DNA of 64,000 nucleotides from Fratercula arctica (GCA_947846985.1 CANTUZ010000004.1:48747172-48811171); one strand, 5' to 3'. Positions 36,273 through 49,659 are shown, counted from the first letter of the stretch. Numbers and translations: made by a program. The notes: generated by a model not told the origin, from the letters alone.

Positions 36273-37044
36273 TTTTCCAAAGCAAGGCAAAGGCACAGGC
36301 TTCGTAAGTGGTTCTGCACAGACAATGCATCATGCCAAATAAAACAGCTTGCAAGCTGGGGAAAGCATCAGTGAGTTCAAAGTGGACATTATTGAAAAAA
36401 AAAAAAACCACCATCTTTCTTTTGTGGAAAACAAAAAATAAACCTATTCCACTTAACAGGTCTGTGGAAATGGATGATAAGGATGTTCCTCATTATAAGG
36501 AGCTACTAGCCAGAAGCAAGAAGAAATGTTGAATCTCAGGAACCCAACCAGCAAAAACCCAATTCAGCGTGTATCAAAACAGTTTAGCAGAGGTAGCCTC
36601 CAACACTCGTGCAGATACCTGGCTGTTCATGCAACTCTGCTTGTAGCTCATCCTTTGTTATTAAACATTAGTGGTTTTAATCATGGAGATGACAGAAATG
36701 CATCTGCAGGTTACGTGTCAGGAAGGGTAAGGACATCTGGATGTTGCAGCAGTACTTAAGTGATGAAAACTGGTCATTTAAAACCATGCCTTTTGAAGTG
36801 ATACTACCATAAAGGAAAACTTCATCCTTTTACAGGATAGTCTGACCATGGATAGTAGCAAATAGGCCTAGAAAGGGACCCTCTGCAAACTGTCCCAAAA
36901 AAAGGTCTAGGTGCCCAAGTCCAAAACTGCAGCCCAAGAGCTACTTGTTTCCTGGGCCCCTAAGGGTCTGTACGTGCCATGAGCTGCACTGGCCTTCCCA
37001 CCTAGGCCAGAGTTATTGCTTAAGCCTAGTGAGATGCAGAAAAA

Positions 37045-37436
37045 GAATTTGGGGTTGTTCAGCCTGGAGAAGAGAAGGCTCTGGGGAGAATTTACAGCCC
37101 CTTCCAGTACCTAAAGGGGGTTTACAGGAAAGGTGGGGAGGGACTCTTTATCAGGGAGTGGAGCAATAGGACGAGGGGTAACGGTTTCAAACTGAAAGAG
37201 GGGAGATTTAGATTAGACATTAGGAAGAAATTCTTTACTGTGAGGGTGGTGAGGCACTGGCACAGGTTGCCCAGGTAAGTTGTGGATGCCCAATCCCTGG
37301 AAGTGTTCAAGGGCAGGCTGGATGGGGCTTTGAGCAGCCTGGTCTAGTGGGAGGTGTCCCTGCCCATGGCAGGGTGGGTTGGAACTAGATAGTCTTTAAG
37401 GTCCCTTCCAACCCAAACCATTCTGTGATTCTATGA
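37045..37436 (+). mobile_element. CR1 LINE, about 390-bp 3' fragment
   Basis: It begins in 'ggggttgttcagcctggaga', continues through 'aaactgaaagaggggagatt', 'tagacattaggaagaaattc', 'ggcacaggttgcccagg' and 'tagtgggaggtgtccctgcc', and ends 'accattctgtgattctatga', the CR1 3' octamer repeats. It is same-strand as, and 2 kb from, the copy at 35050. Its 5' end is truncated and it has no intact reverse-transcriptase frame. It appears younger than the first copy because it matches the usual CR1 sequence more closely. Confidence 0.95.
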
Positions 37437-39529
37437 ATTGTATGAGCACTTGAGAAGGCTTGATCTGACGTTTATTTTCACACCTGGCCTAACACCCACC
37501 AAACGCATGCCTTTAACAAAATCACTGTTTTTAAATAGGCAGTGGCAATCATAGCGTACATAATAGCTATAATGCTGGAGCACACGTTCAGGCAAGGTCA
37601 AGTTCCAGGTCCCTTCTCAGGCCAAGAGGTGTGAGAGTCACATGTGCTTTCTCAGGAGATAGCCCAAGCCACAGGTGACTTACGCAAGGGAGCTGGAAAG
37701 AGATGGTTCACATCGCCCATTCTCCTGTGGGAGCTGTACCTGAACTTGGGTGGAGCTAAAGATGCTTTATGTAGGAGACTAGACAGAAGGTGAAAAAGAG
37801 CCTTCCAGATTACAGTGCCTAGATGGAGGCAAAAAAGGGATGGGTCTAGAGCCTCATTCCCTAGACACCTACCATTGAAATCACTGCTGAGTTTCACGGA
37901 TTCAGGAAAGTGAAGCTCCCTCATAGCAACTGACCAACTGGATCATCCTTAAGAACCTCTTGGGCATCAGAGCCTGAGAGAAGGGTGCTATTCTGATAAC
38001 TACTGGAGAGCAACTTCACCATAGGTCTGGTTTCGGATGCACTGGGACAGCTACATGTAAATAAACCCAAAACAATTAACAACATCCTGCTCCTGGGTGA
38101 CAGTAAAACTTGAATTTACCTCTGGAAAGCTGAAAGAGAGTTCTGCTCCAAGCAGTGCCCAAGGAAAACTCCACAGTGCTGGCAGTGCAGAATGAAGTCA
38201 AGTCCATAGCAAGGTGAGAAAGAAAAAACAGCACAGACACTCTAGGTGTCAGGGAGAGGTAAGCCAGAAGCAGAAGGGGAAGGCAGGAAGGGACGGTGGC
38301 CTTCCTGACAAAGGGCACCATGCCACAGCACCTAAATAAGACATGCAAGTTTGGTGACAGTAACAGAGGCAGCCAGGAATCAGCAATTACCTGAAAGTCA
38401 CCAAGGCAGAAGGCAGGCCTGGAGACAAGACCAGGGTGAGGGTCAGTAGGGTAAAAAGCCAAGCCCAGCACCAACATCACAGCTCAGGCCAGGGACTCCA
38501 CCTAAATGCAGTTCCCCTGCAATCAGCTGGAGGCTTCAGGGTGGAGACCCCAGTTAGGTCTCTGACAGTTTGGCTGGTTTCATGGCAGCGTGGCCCGAGG
38601 TGATGCAGCTGCGCATCATCAGTGCAGACCTGGAACACCTGGCAGGGTGTGGGGTGAGGGTACAGAGCAGGATTACAGAGAAAGATGGTGAAAGGCTAGT
38701 GAGAGAAATTAGAGCCTGTTGGTACATTCAGAGCTCTGGGAGCATCCCTCTTAAATGGATGTCGTGATGGTCCTTTCTACTACAAAATCCTCTATGGAAA
38801 TTGAAGGAATTTAGAAAGGGTGGGAAGCCCTGAGAGAGGCTAAGGCCTCAGAGCAGCAGCCTAGATCAAGACCAGTGTGGACTCTCCCCATCCAGCAGCA
38901 CTGGTGACCCCTTCAGCTGGGAGGGGTGCTAGAGAACCCAAAACTTAGCACATTCCCTGGAAAATACATGCGGATGAGACCTGGGTCTGCCTGGCAGCTG
39001 GACGCATCGTGACCTGTGGGACAAAGTTACTGCCTTTCCAGCTGTGGGAATCTGATGCTGCCCCTGAAGGAAAAGAAAGGGGGAGAGCTGTTAATTACTC
39101 ATGTTTCAGAGTTGATGCTTTCCCTCCTCTTCCTCTCCTTCAAAGCTGATCAAGTGGAGAAAGAAATTAATTCATGTCCTTGTTGAGCCTTTCCTATCAG
39201 CTAGGTCTGGGTAGTCCGGAGCCTAAATGTAATTCCCAGCTTGGGAGAGCAGTCTGGGAGCAGGCTCTTCCATGCTGGGAGGAGGACATGGTGGTGGCTG
39301 TATACCAGTAGGCTGCACCAGAACCTGGGCAAACTGAACTAGACTACTCCAGTGACATCTGTTTCTCCATCCCTAAATGTCCATAACTTAAATGTCACCA
39401 TTTGGCTTTTTGGGTTGACTTCCCCTCGCTTTTCTGCCTGTCAGTGCCCTGAGCAAAACTCCAGCTCTCCTGTGCCAAGTGCTCCTACGTTTCTGCATTA
39501 GCATCAGGAATCCCCTCTGTCAAGGGGTT

Positions 39530-39735
39530 AAGGAAAAAGCTTATTAAAATTGTTTAAATGTGGTGCTAATTAGTTTGGATGTAATGAGCAGCATTAGGCG
39601 TCTGGTTACTTTGAAAGGGATTGTTGAATAACCATTTCTGCCGACATTCCAATTTGCATAATGACAAGGTGTTGGCATTGCATCCACCATTAATTTGCTA
39701 TATTTATAATGCCATTATGGAGCCAGTCTTATCCT
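39530..39735. promoter_or_regulatory. Putative conserved non-coding element (distal, 3' of NKX1-1)
   Basis: A compact AT-rich, TAAT-dense block in otherwise unremarkable DNA. It contains CTAATTAG (39566-39573), a perfect POU octamer ATTTGCAT (39652-39659), and 'ccattaatttgctatattta' with 'ccattatgg'. This texture is typical of vertebrate developmental enhancers. No alignment was possible, so conservation is inferred only. Confidence 0.35.
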
Positions 39736-40335
39736 CGCGCACTGTAAAAGGTATATGGAAATATAATACATGATTCTGCTTGTTTGGAAATTGCTTTTGG
39801 ATATCTTTGAATTTTTGTAATAGTATTTTTGGCAGTTGAAGGCTAGCAGCACCAGGAGGAGAGTCTGCCCCACGTTTTTACTGGGGGCTGAAATTAGATG
39901 CTGCTTCCACGTGTGCACGAGCGTTTATTTTCCCCAGTGCTGAAGCAGAAGCAGCAAAGGAGAGCGTGACCAGGTAGGCTGCAGAGCGCGCTCAAAGCAC
40001 AGGCAGTATTTCACTCCAGATCATCACTACAAGGCCGTAGTCCTGGTGCTTCAAGTCCCAAAGAGCGTTCTTAATTGCAAATCTCAAAACATGTAACAGG
40101 TCAGAGAGGGTGCAGCTTGGTACCACAAACCCGCGGTCAACACAAGGAGGTGAAAAAGCCCCACCGGCAGCTCACCCACGCGCTCTCTTCCTGCGCTTCT
40201 CGTCCCATCGTGTGGCCTCTGGAGACCAAGGCAGAGGAAATAAAGCTTGTCACCCTACCTGTGTTACGGGTGGAAAGATGGGAAAGAGCCCCTTTATGTC
40301 CAGGGCAAGTTCTTGTAATGTATGTGTGTGGCTGT

Positions 40336-40459
40336 GGGGAAAAAGAAAAAGAAAGAGAAGAAGAAAAAGAAAAAGAAAGAGAAGAAGAAAAAGAAAAAGA
40401 GAAGAAGAAAAAGAAAAAGAGAAGAAGAAAAAGAAAGAGAAAAAGAAAAAGGGAAAAAA
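40336..40459 (+). repeat. Pure polypurine (GAA/GAAAAA) tract, 124 nt
   Basis: No pyrimidine occurs from 40336 to 40459. The units are gaaaaa, gaagaa and gaaaga in imperfect tandem, with purine-rich sequence continuing to about 40486. Lys/Glu/Arg-rich and Phe/Leu/Ser-rich open frames across it are artefacts of the repeat. Confidence 0.95.
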
Positions 40460-41184
40460 TAGAGGAAAAGGGAAAGTAAGAAAATAGCTAACAATTGAGA
40501 TATTTGTACTGAGATTAGTAGATTTATTTTCCTTCTCTTGAAGAAGCAGTAGTTTACCGAAGCGGGTGTCAATCATCACCTCACATAAATATTTCCGTGA
40601 CTTGCGGTGCTTTTTGCTGTAGTGTCATCCCTCCTTTATTGTCTTTGTAAAATGTTTCTGGTTTGTGACATTACAGAGAAGAAAACAGAAAAGATTTATT
40701 TTAAAATAAAGTCTCGCACTTTGGGTGGAGTGACAGTTTTAGCTAGCTGAGGATTTGTCATATAATGAGATTAAATTAATAAATCATTACAGATACTGAC
40801 CTTGTATGCCCAGACTCTTGGGTCCTGATCATGAGTCACCCTGTGTCCTTGTGTTTCTCTATTGGTACAGGGTGTATCCGTAGGATTTCCAGCGTCCACA
40901 GGATTTCTCCTGAATGGGCACTGCAGATTTAGCAGCTCTCGGTTTCCGGTGCTATGATAACCTCCCGAGCTGCTTCGAAGCTTGTTCTGTACGATGAATT
41001 CACATCTCTGCCAGGCAGCATCAGGAAAGCAGAAGGAGCTCTTACTGTCAGGGTTATTTTCACTGTGACAACCGTCATTCTGTCCACCAGAGCCGGCCGT
41101 GGAACATGAGTGTGCGGGACAGAACAGTATGGGCAGAAGGGGGAAAAAACAAAAAGAAAAAAGCACCAGATAGGGAAGAAAGTG

Positions 41185-41210
41185 GTTTATGTAAACTGTT
41201 TATGTAAACA
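41185..41210. promoter_or_regulatory. Tandem pair of forkhead-like sites
   Basis: GTTTATGTAAACT at 41185-41197 is repeated as GTTTATGTAAACA at 41198-41210. GTAAACA matches the forkhead consensus RYAAACA, and the second copy fits fully. Function is inference. Confidence 0.3.
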
Positions 41211-43739
41211 CACTTTGTGAGACAAACTGATTAGGATCCCATTTGTTTACTTGCCCAGCCCCTTCCTCATCAGCGTCCATTCTGATCTGTGCCTTGGTTT
41301 GCCTCCCAGAGCCTGACAAACCTTCCAATATCATAAAAAAATCTTTGTTTTATTTGCTCTTAAGAAAGGCTCTATGACAATCATATTTGCTTGCTTACTC
41401 TTTGAGACAGAACACGAAGACCAGAACTGCCCAGGCATTGTAAAATAGTGTTCCTTTGCATATTTAAATACATCTATGTTTAAGCAGAACAATTTCATAC
41501 ATGTGGTACAGGAGTTAATGGATATTTGCCAATATAGCAGGCTACAAGCAGACATCATAGTATATTTTCAGGGATTGGGTTTAAGTCCATACAGGCAAAA
41601 CTTTATTTTTAACATTTTGTTTACGTAGTATAAGAATAGAAACATGTAACACAACTGTGAGTTCAGTCTGAAAAAGGTGGTCTACAATACATGTGAAAAA
41701 AACTAAGAACTCATCTAAAATATTAACTCACTAAAAACACATTCCCTGCTCAACTGGGAATATGAGCAAGAATTTTTTTGGGGGGGATAATATAGGACAC
41801 TGGTTTCCAATGATTCAGTATAACATCATTGGCTATTGTATGTAAGCAATGACACAAAATATTTCAAAATATTTTCAATCATCTCCCTATCATTTGGAAT
41901 GTATCTGTATTTATATCCCTTTTTTCTGTTACTCTGATTATAAGACATTTTAATGCTATTTATTCAGTGAATGTGAACAACAAACTTGTTCAGTATAAGT
42001 TGAAATATCTGAAGTAAAATTGCGGTTTCCTTCTCTTTTTACCTCATTCAGTTATATAGTGAACAATGGTGAGATGCAATTAATATCTGAATCATTTCTC
42101 ACTAATACAGGCTTGCACCCTTGGATTTAACATTGACTCCATGGGAATTAGTTCAAAAATGTGCTGATGCCCCAGACTTTGGTACGTGCCGAAGACATCG
42201 CTTGAAAATACTGAATCAGACTCTGAATGTGCTGCTTGAGACATCTGAGATGAGAATTTGTCCTCTGGCAAACGCTTTCCTAAACGTCCTCTTGAATGTG
42301 TTCCACATTCTGAATCCCCTAACGCTAAGTTTTATGAATGAATAATAAAGTAATTTAAAAAAATATTAACTCACAGAATGAACCAAAGCAGCCACCTCCT
42401 GCTTGTGTCACTGGGAAATAATCATTTTTCCTTCAGCCAGGAGATTCCACTTACGCTATACCAAGGTCTCTGTTTCTCATTGATGACTCGCTGAAAACAA
42501 GCTGCCTCCCTCCAAAAAGCTCCGCACGAGAGCACAGACCACTGCGTGCGGTGCAGGAGGTACATCAGGTAGGATGTGTGGGAATCAGCCTTGGGGCCTT
42601 GCTGGCGAGTCAGTATAGGAGCTTTGGGGGCTTTTTGTGACTATCTAGTGGGATCCCCTTGGTATGAGAACCTCAAATTGCTGCATTAAGCCCATAGCCT
42701 GCTCCATTCTCTTAGAGAGCCAGAGTATTAACGGGCAGGAACCCAGATGATGGAGGTAGGACACTCAGGCAGGTGAGAGCATTTAGCTTTAGCACACTGG
42801 CTGCCGAACACTCAGGCCAGGGATGTTTCTCAACAACTGCCCTGCACTGATTTCATCAAGCTTCTCACTGGCCAGCCTGCAACCAGGCAGTCTGATCCAA
42901 CGCCATGAACCAGCTGCAGAGCCACGGTCCGGGCAGCATCGTTGGTGAGTGGGCTCTTTGGCGCTGCTCTCGCTGATACTTCTCAGTGGCCTCTGCATAC
43001 AGGCAACGCGCTGTGACTTGAGATTCGAGTATTCAGCATGCTCTATGCTGCCGCACAGTCCGCACGCTGGGGGAGACGTGCACTAGTGCTGTGGCTCTGC
43101 GGTTTTGCTCTTGACTTCTACAGGATCAGACCTCTGGATGAGACATTCGAGCAAGGATTATCAATAACTTGCTAAACTATGCCAAGAAAGGTACCTGCGA
43201 CTCTGTTTTCAGCACCGCTGTAAAATGTGAGAAGCCTTGTTAAATCGAGTTTAATGATTAGGAATCCCAGGCTGACTGACTCCTTCATCCAACAGCTGTG
43301 AGTAATAATACTCACACGAACAGGCTTCACTGGCAGGATGCTAGCTGACCTGGAGTAGGAAAATCATCTACTCCGAAACTCCAGGCAGCTCCCTGTTGCA
43401 GCTGGATTATTTTCCACCTGGGGGAATTGTTTGGAGTCCCCGGTGCGTAGACAGGGTTTGACATATCTCTTACAAAAGCTGGGTCGTGTCCCACCTGAGC
43501 TAACAGTTCAACACATACTAGCTCAAACCTGGTCAGTAATGGGTTAGTTTTACAGTGTGGAAGATAGTCTCCTGAGTATCCTTTTTCCAGTTTAGCTGGT
43601 TTTCTCCTACCAGCGAAAGCTATGGAGAGCTGTACTCCAAGCACTGCTTGTAATATTTTTCCCTGAAAATTTACTTCAGAACATCTTCTATGGTAAAAGT
43701 GCTTATTTTCACAAGTGCAAATGAGCCTGGCCCGAGACT

Positions 43740-44270
43740 TCTGGCTCTTTCTCGCTTCTGAACGAGGGGCGATGAACACCCGGAGCAGAGCCTGGGGTGC
43801 CTGCACCCTCCCCGCGGCTCCCTGCGGGCTGCCGGGCTCCGGCGCCCATCCCGGGGGTGGAAACCACCCTCCCTGCGGGGGTCTGCACCGCGGAGCCGGC
43901 TCCGCTCGCCAGTGTCCCAGCCACCGCGGCAGATTTTATTTCCATGGCGGGGGGGGGGTGTGGGGGTGCGGTGTCTCTGTGTGTGAAACATTTCATTTCT
44001 TTCTACGGTGGGTGTGCGGGAGGGGGACGCGGCTGCAGAGAGACGGTGCGCGGTCCCTCGCCCCCAACCTGCGGCTGCCAGGTCCGACCCGGACTGGGGA
44101 CACCGGGGAGGGGGCGACCAGGAGGAAGGAGCCGAGGCGGGGAGCGGAGCCCGGGCACCCCAGCCGCCGGGGGATGCGGGGGACGGGCGCCGCAGCCGGC
44201 CCCGCGGGGAGGGGAGGGATGCGCAGCGCTCACCCCCCTCTCTTCGCTCCCCAAAAATCGCTCCAGAAAA
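43740..44270. other. Orphan CpG-rich island 3' of NKX1-1
   Basis: A sharply bounded GC- and CpG-dense segment (many ccg/gcg) set in AT-rich flanks. It lies about 0.8 kb beyond the likely NKX1-1 poly(A) site. Long open frames on both strands (up to 245 codons minus) arise from the base composition and have no recognisable motif. No annotated-looking promoter or exon was identified. Confidence 0.6.
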
Positions 44271-44324
44271 AGCCGGTTTCTTAAAATCGCCCCTAGGAGG
44301 GCTGTCGTCACATTTCTGGGCCTG

Positions 44325-44412
44325 AAAAACAAACAAAAAAACAAACAAACAAATAAAAAACCCAACCCCCAGGCAAAAAAAAAAAAAACAAACCAACCAA
44401 CCCACCAAAAAC
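44325..44412. repeat. A/C-rich low-complexity tract
   Basis: Repeats of acaaa, caaacaaa and ccaa plus a short A run. Simple sequence immediately right of the orphan GC island. Confidence 0.7.
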
Positions 44413-45039
44413 TAGGGGAAAGAGAGAGCTCTTCCCCGCGTGAACTTTGGGATCGCGCAGGGAGTGTGGAAGCGAGATAAAAGCGTCCCTTTAGTGTTAT
44501 AGCTGTAGCCAGCTCGGGGTGGTCACAAGGGTTATAGGCTTCTTCTCTGAAATTAAGAAAAAATATAATACAGTAAGGATTATAAAAGACCGACTTTGAT
44601 ACTAGTTTAAAAGTAATCAGTGGAAAGGCGATGGAAAGATTATTTTTTGAAGTGGCGGGATTTGAGTGAAAGAGACGATTTATTAAATTTACATAAACCC
44701 AAAACACCAGACTCCCCGTCTACGGAAACATAGGAGAGATCTCGGATTCTCTGAGAGAAAAAAAAAAATTAGGTTTTTTTTGTTCTTAATATTGCACAAC
44801 AGCAATCGGCAAAGCCAATTCGGAAAATGCAAAGAAGTGAACTAAGAAGGGAAATAACCCTCTCTCTCGTACAAGAAGAATAAAGTTTATTTGCGTTTAA
44901 GAAATACGCTCTCAGAGTAAACGAAACGAAGAAAAGGATGGTCCGAGGCATTCCTCCAAACACCTCAGGAATCAGGCGTTTTCCAGCGGAACCTTATCTT
45001 ACAGAAATTCAGCCGAAAACCAGGGACGCACCACCACGG

Positions 45040-45066
45040 AAAGCCGCCGTTTCCTTAAAGTTTATT
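45040..45066 (-). terminator. NKX1-1: Likely NKX1-1 poly(A) signal
   Basis: Minus-strand AATAAA at 45066-45061 lies in caatcaataaactttaagg and is followed by GT-rich sequence (ccgtggtggtgcgtccctgg), a good downstream element. A second minus-strand AATAAA lies at 44891-44886. An earlier one (45458-45453) sits in AT-rich simple sequence. Confidence 0.6.
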
Positions 45067-45918
45067 GATTGATTTAAAGTGTTTAGCAAACAAAGTGCTT
45101 TCTGTATCATCTCTTGCTCATTACTCCCATACCTTATACATTAATTATAAAGTTAAAACTTCTTTTTTTTTTTTTTTTTTTGTGTGTGACAACCATAAAT
45201 ATACAGAAATGATTAACGTAAAAAAAAAAAAACAACCCGGCGCCCCAGCGGCCGCCCCCGCGCCCCTTCCCCGCGTGTCCGCGGCGGCTCCTCCAGGGTC
45301 GGGTTTCGTTGAAGAGCGACGTATGTGAAAAACAACCGTCGTCACCGTGAGGTCACGGGAGGAAGCGGCGCGTCGTTGCCTCAGCAATGTCGAGGGACAG
45401 GACCGATAAGTTCTCTTGTTTTACCCTGAGAGTCAAATGGGTACATAATCTTTTTATTATTTTTTTTTAAAGTCTTTTACGAGTGGCCAGACCAGAATAA
45501 AAACAAAGCCAAAAATAATAATAATAATAAAAATAATAATAATCAAACCCACACAGCAACGAGGGACGGTGAAAATAAAAATACAGGTAACGATGATTTA
45601 CATCTACTTGTATGTACATGGGGGAGGGAGGTTTTCCTCCTCCCCTCAGAAGCGCAGTCCGGACACATCGCGTATAAAAAGGGTCGTAGAAACGATTGCG
45701 GGTGCTGAGGGGCGGGAGCCCCTGGACCCCCCGGAGCCCCTGTCCCTCCCGCTGTCGGTTTCACCTTTCGGGGGAGTGTGTGGAGGGGGGAAAAGCCGCA
45801 CGGCCTCCGGCCCCACAAGCGCCCAGCCGGGCGGCCCCGGAGGGGCGGCGGGATGCAGCGGGAAGGGGCCGGGGGTGAGGAGGAGGAAGAGGAGGAAGAA
45901 GAAGAAGGGGCGTCGGGC
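45045..45918 (-). other. NKX1-1: NKX1-1 3' untranslated region (predicted)
   Basis: Runs on the minus strand from after the TAA to the first strong poly(A) signal. It includes an (AAT)n microsatellite (about 45512-45545) and T/A runs (45163-45181, 45221-45232). No coding content was seen. The 3' limit depends on which signal is used. Confidence 0.6.
45512..45545. repeat. (AAT)n microsatellite in NKX1-1 3'UTR
   Basis: aataataataataataa, one aaa interruption, then aataataataat. A simple trinucleotide repeat. Confidence 0.85.
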
Positions 45919-46902
<984 letters not shown>

Positions 46903-47539
46903 TCACCCCCCTGCCATCCCCGCTGCTGTCGCGACAGGGGTGATCGGCGAGCGGGGCTGCCCGGCCCGGCCCCCTCCGTGCTCCCCGGGCTGGGCGGCCG
47001 GCCGCTCGTCCGACTGGCAACAAGGCGAGAAGCCGTTCAGAAGCGGCCGGGATGGGGCTCGGAGCCGCCGCCGAGGCCGTCCCGGGGGCTGCGGCCCTGG
47101 GGCCGGGGAAGAGCTGCCCACCCGGGGAGGCTTTGCCAGCGCTGCCTCTTCCCAGCTACCCATCTTCGGCAAGAGCCAACACAGAGACGTGTCCAGGGCG
47201 GGGGACACACCTTCACACCCCCTTCCCACACAACACCCAGGGGCTGGAAAGGCCTTTGGGAAGGCGACAGGGGGGTCCCTCGGAGCCGGCAGCGGGGCGC
47301 TGGCGGGGGCGAGGTGCCGGGCCGGGTGAGAAGCCCCCGCGCTCCCCGCCGGGGCCGAGCCAGGCGTGTTTGGGGCAGCTGTCACATCGCTTTTAACAAT
47401 TTTAGTGACGGGAATCTCCGCATCGACGGGAGATTTGCTGGCTTTTACTCTGGCATTTTTAACCCTTGCTCCGCCTGGTTTGACCTCTTGTCACTTCCTG
47501 AGATGGAAGTATTAAAGTCGAGTAAATACTTGTATTGAT

Positions 47540-47720
47540 TAGCAGAGCAGATACAAACTTAATTAAACTCATTTTGTGTAATGTACAAACTAGTTAACGG
47601 TCATTTAATTTATTTGGGTTTATATTACGCTCCAATTAGCGGGTCTCCATCGGAGAACAGGGTAATTATCCGATATTTAAGGCTATAGGACTTCTGCTGA
47701 CGGTTCTGTCATTATGAAGC
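47540..47720. promoter_or_regulatory. Putative intronic conserved regulatory element A
   Basis: AT-rich block in a GC-rich intron. It contains TTAATTAA (47559-47566), 'ggtcatttaatttatttggg', 'ccaattagcgggt' and GTAATTATCCGA (47662-47673). The density of homeodomain cores suggests an enhancer, possibly autoregulated. Conservation was not testable here. Confidence 0.35.
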
Positions 47721-49659
47721 CTGAAAGCACATCGCATTTTCCAGAGAGCCGGCTCCTCCTGACCCCGATCGGGGCTCGGACTCCTCCGGGGACGGGGGGC
47801 AAACCCTCTCCGCGGTCTCCCGCCGCAGGGACGGGGGTTGCGGAAGGTAGGTCGGGGGGCAGAGGCCCAGAAATACCCTCCCCTTTAGCCGGCCCTTGCA
47901 GACACTCCTGAACTTCCCTCCACTCGCATCTGCAACGGGGGGGCAGCTCCGGGAACCTCCTAATCAAGGGTTCCTTTAACTTGGTTAACGGAGATAATGC
48001 AAATAGAAAGTGAATCGCTCATCTATCACCCTTATCCCCTGCGTACTGTGGTTGTTCTTATCCTCAAAAAACCGGAACACGCCACTGCACTTCAAACTTG
48101 GTCCATCTCCTAACGCCGGACACCTTAAAGCCCATATATAAGACCAGACGTGTTTCAAAAAAAGTGTGTTTTGTTCAACGAGGTGATTTCGGCTAACGTC
48201 GGATACGACAGGCTCGCTAGGAGAAAAAGGGGCAGAGAAGTTTATCGTAATCCTTTTCACCCAGAAAATATCCCTTTCATAACTCGGGGCTCATTGAAAA
48301 TTTTTTCCAGCTCTCTGTTCGAATCGGCGAAGGGAAAACGCGAGTGGTCGCCGCCGTACCCGCGATGTGAACCCGGGTAGTTTTTCCCCAAGGCGACACG
48401 GGGCGGGAGAACGAGCATCCCGCAACCTGTGGAACTTGTTAGAAACGGCAGGGCGGAATTTTTGCAACAACAATTTCCAAAAAGTGGGTGTAGATGCGCC
48501 TGGGGGGGCCGGTGTGGGGACTGAGCGGTGCGCCGGGGCACATCGCCCTCGCACCTACGGACCCGGCAACGTCTCCTGGCTGCTTTAGAGTTTGGGTTTT
48601 TTTTCCAGCCGTAGCTCAACTAAAATTTTCTTCACAAGGAAAAATCCAGCGCGAACACAACTGGCGACGGAGATCGACGCTGCATTTGCTATTTTGTTTC
48701 TGGAAGATGTTAAATGTTAATTTAATACGGAGTTTTAACTGTTGTTTTTAACGTTAAATGAGTTTTACGAGCGGGGTGTGACGAGCGCTTTTTTCTCTCT
48801 CCTTTTGCCAGAAAAGGATTTTGCGTTTTCCGAGTATTGGTACTTTTCTGGCCAGAGCTACTTTTCGGAACACCTCTCCTAAATCAAACCACTGCTTGAG
48901 CTAATATTAATTACGGTAGGGAAAGAGGGGAAATAAATTTCGTGGTTTTCGAGCAGTCCCGGATCTATTGGTGACTGTTGCCGCATTATTAAGGCGGTAG
49001 GACCGAAGGGCTAAACATGCCAAGTGCCCGGGAAACTTGTCAGCAGGCGAAGCGCAGCGCTTCCCGATGCCTCCGTATATATTTCTTTTTAGAGAAGTGA
49101 GAGACTTGCATTTCTCTCCTTGCCTGGAGATAAAAGTGGGAGATTAGCGATAGGCTGACCTCGTCAGTCTTTCTGATCGCACAGATCTATTTAGTATGAC
49201 GAAAGTCAGATGAGTTTAGACGAATAATTGCCCCAGCTACGAACTGCTTTAAAAAGATTCTCTTTTGAATTCTATTAATGCCCCATTCCTGCTTTTGCTT
49301 TAGAGATTAAAAATGCGTCTGCTGTAAAAGGCTCGTGCTGGAACAGATTGTAGATCTCTTTCACTGCCTAATTTTAATTGAAAGAGTCATGCTATGGCGG
49401 GATTAGAAAGCCCCGAATCTTCCTCTCCCGTCTCAGACACAGAGAAATTATTTTTCCCCGTCCGAGAACTTTATTCGCCGCCACTCGCGGCCCCTTCTCT
49501 CCCCTCAGGACACAGAAGAGCTATACATATTTTTCACAGCTACCGTCTTTCCCCGGAAACTCTCCGCCATCCCCAGAGTCGCGGTGTTTAGAGGTGAGAA
49601 AGTTGGGATATTTGGACCCAGAAAGAAAAAGCAATCTAGAGCTTGGGTCGAATGCAATT

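Larger units (their letters stand above)
37437..43700. other. Intergenic region between UVSSA and NKX1-1
   Basis: No supportable gene. Open frames at 38076-38480, 40771-41166 and 42121-42345 are unrecognised and lack splice or promoter context. Separately listed are a conserved-looking block at 39530-39735, a purine tract at 40336-40459 and a tandem forkhead-like motif at 41185-41210. Confidence 0.6.

Noticed and set aside
38076..38480. 134-codon minus open frame, Leu-rich, membrane-like
   Set aside because: Hydrophobicity comes from the antisense of purine-rich DNA. Unrecognised and isolated.
40075..40579. Lys/Glu/Arg-rich and Phe/Leu/Ser-rich open frames around 40.1-40.6 kb
   Set aside because: They are translations of the polypurine tract on either strand.
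40771..41166. 131-codon minus open frame (Cys/Ser/Asn-rich)
   Set aside because: No recognisable family, no splice sites or promoter. Could be tested by protein search, but there is no support in the sequence.
43671..44408. 245-codon minus open frame and overlapping + frames in the GC island at 43.7-44.4 kb
   Set aside because: Several frames are open at once, the products are Pro/Arg/Gly-rich and the N-terminus is a translated A/C-rich simple repeat. No domain or splice context.
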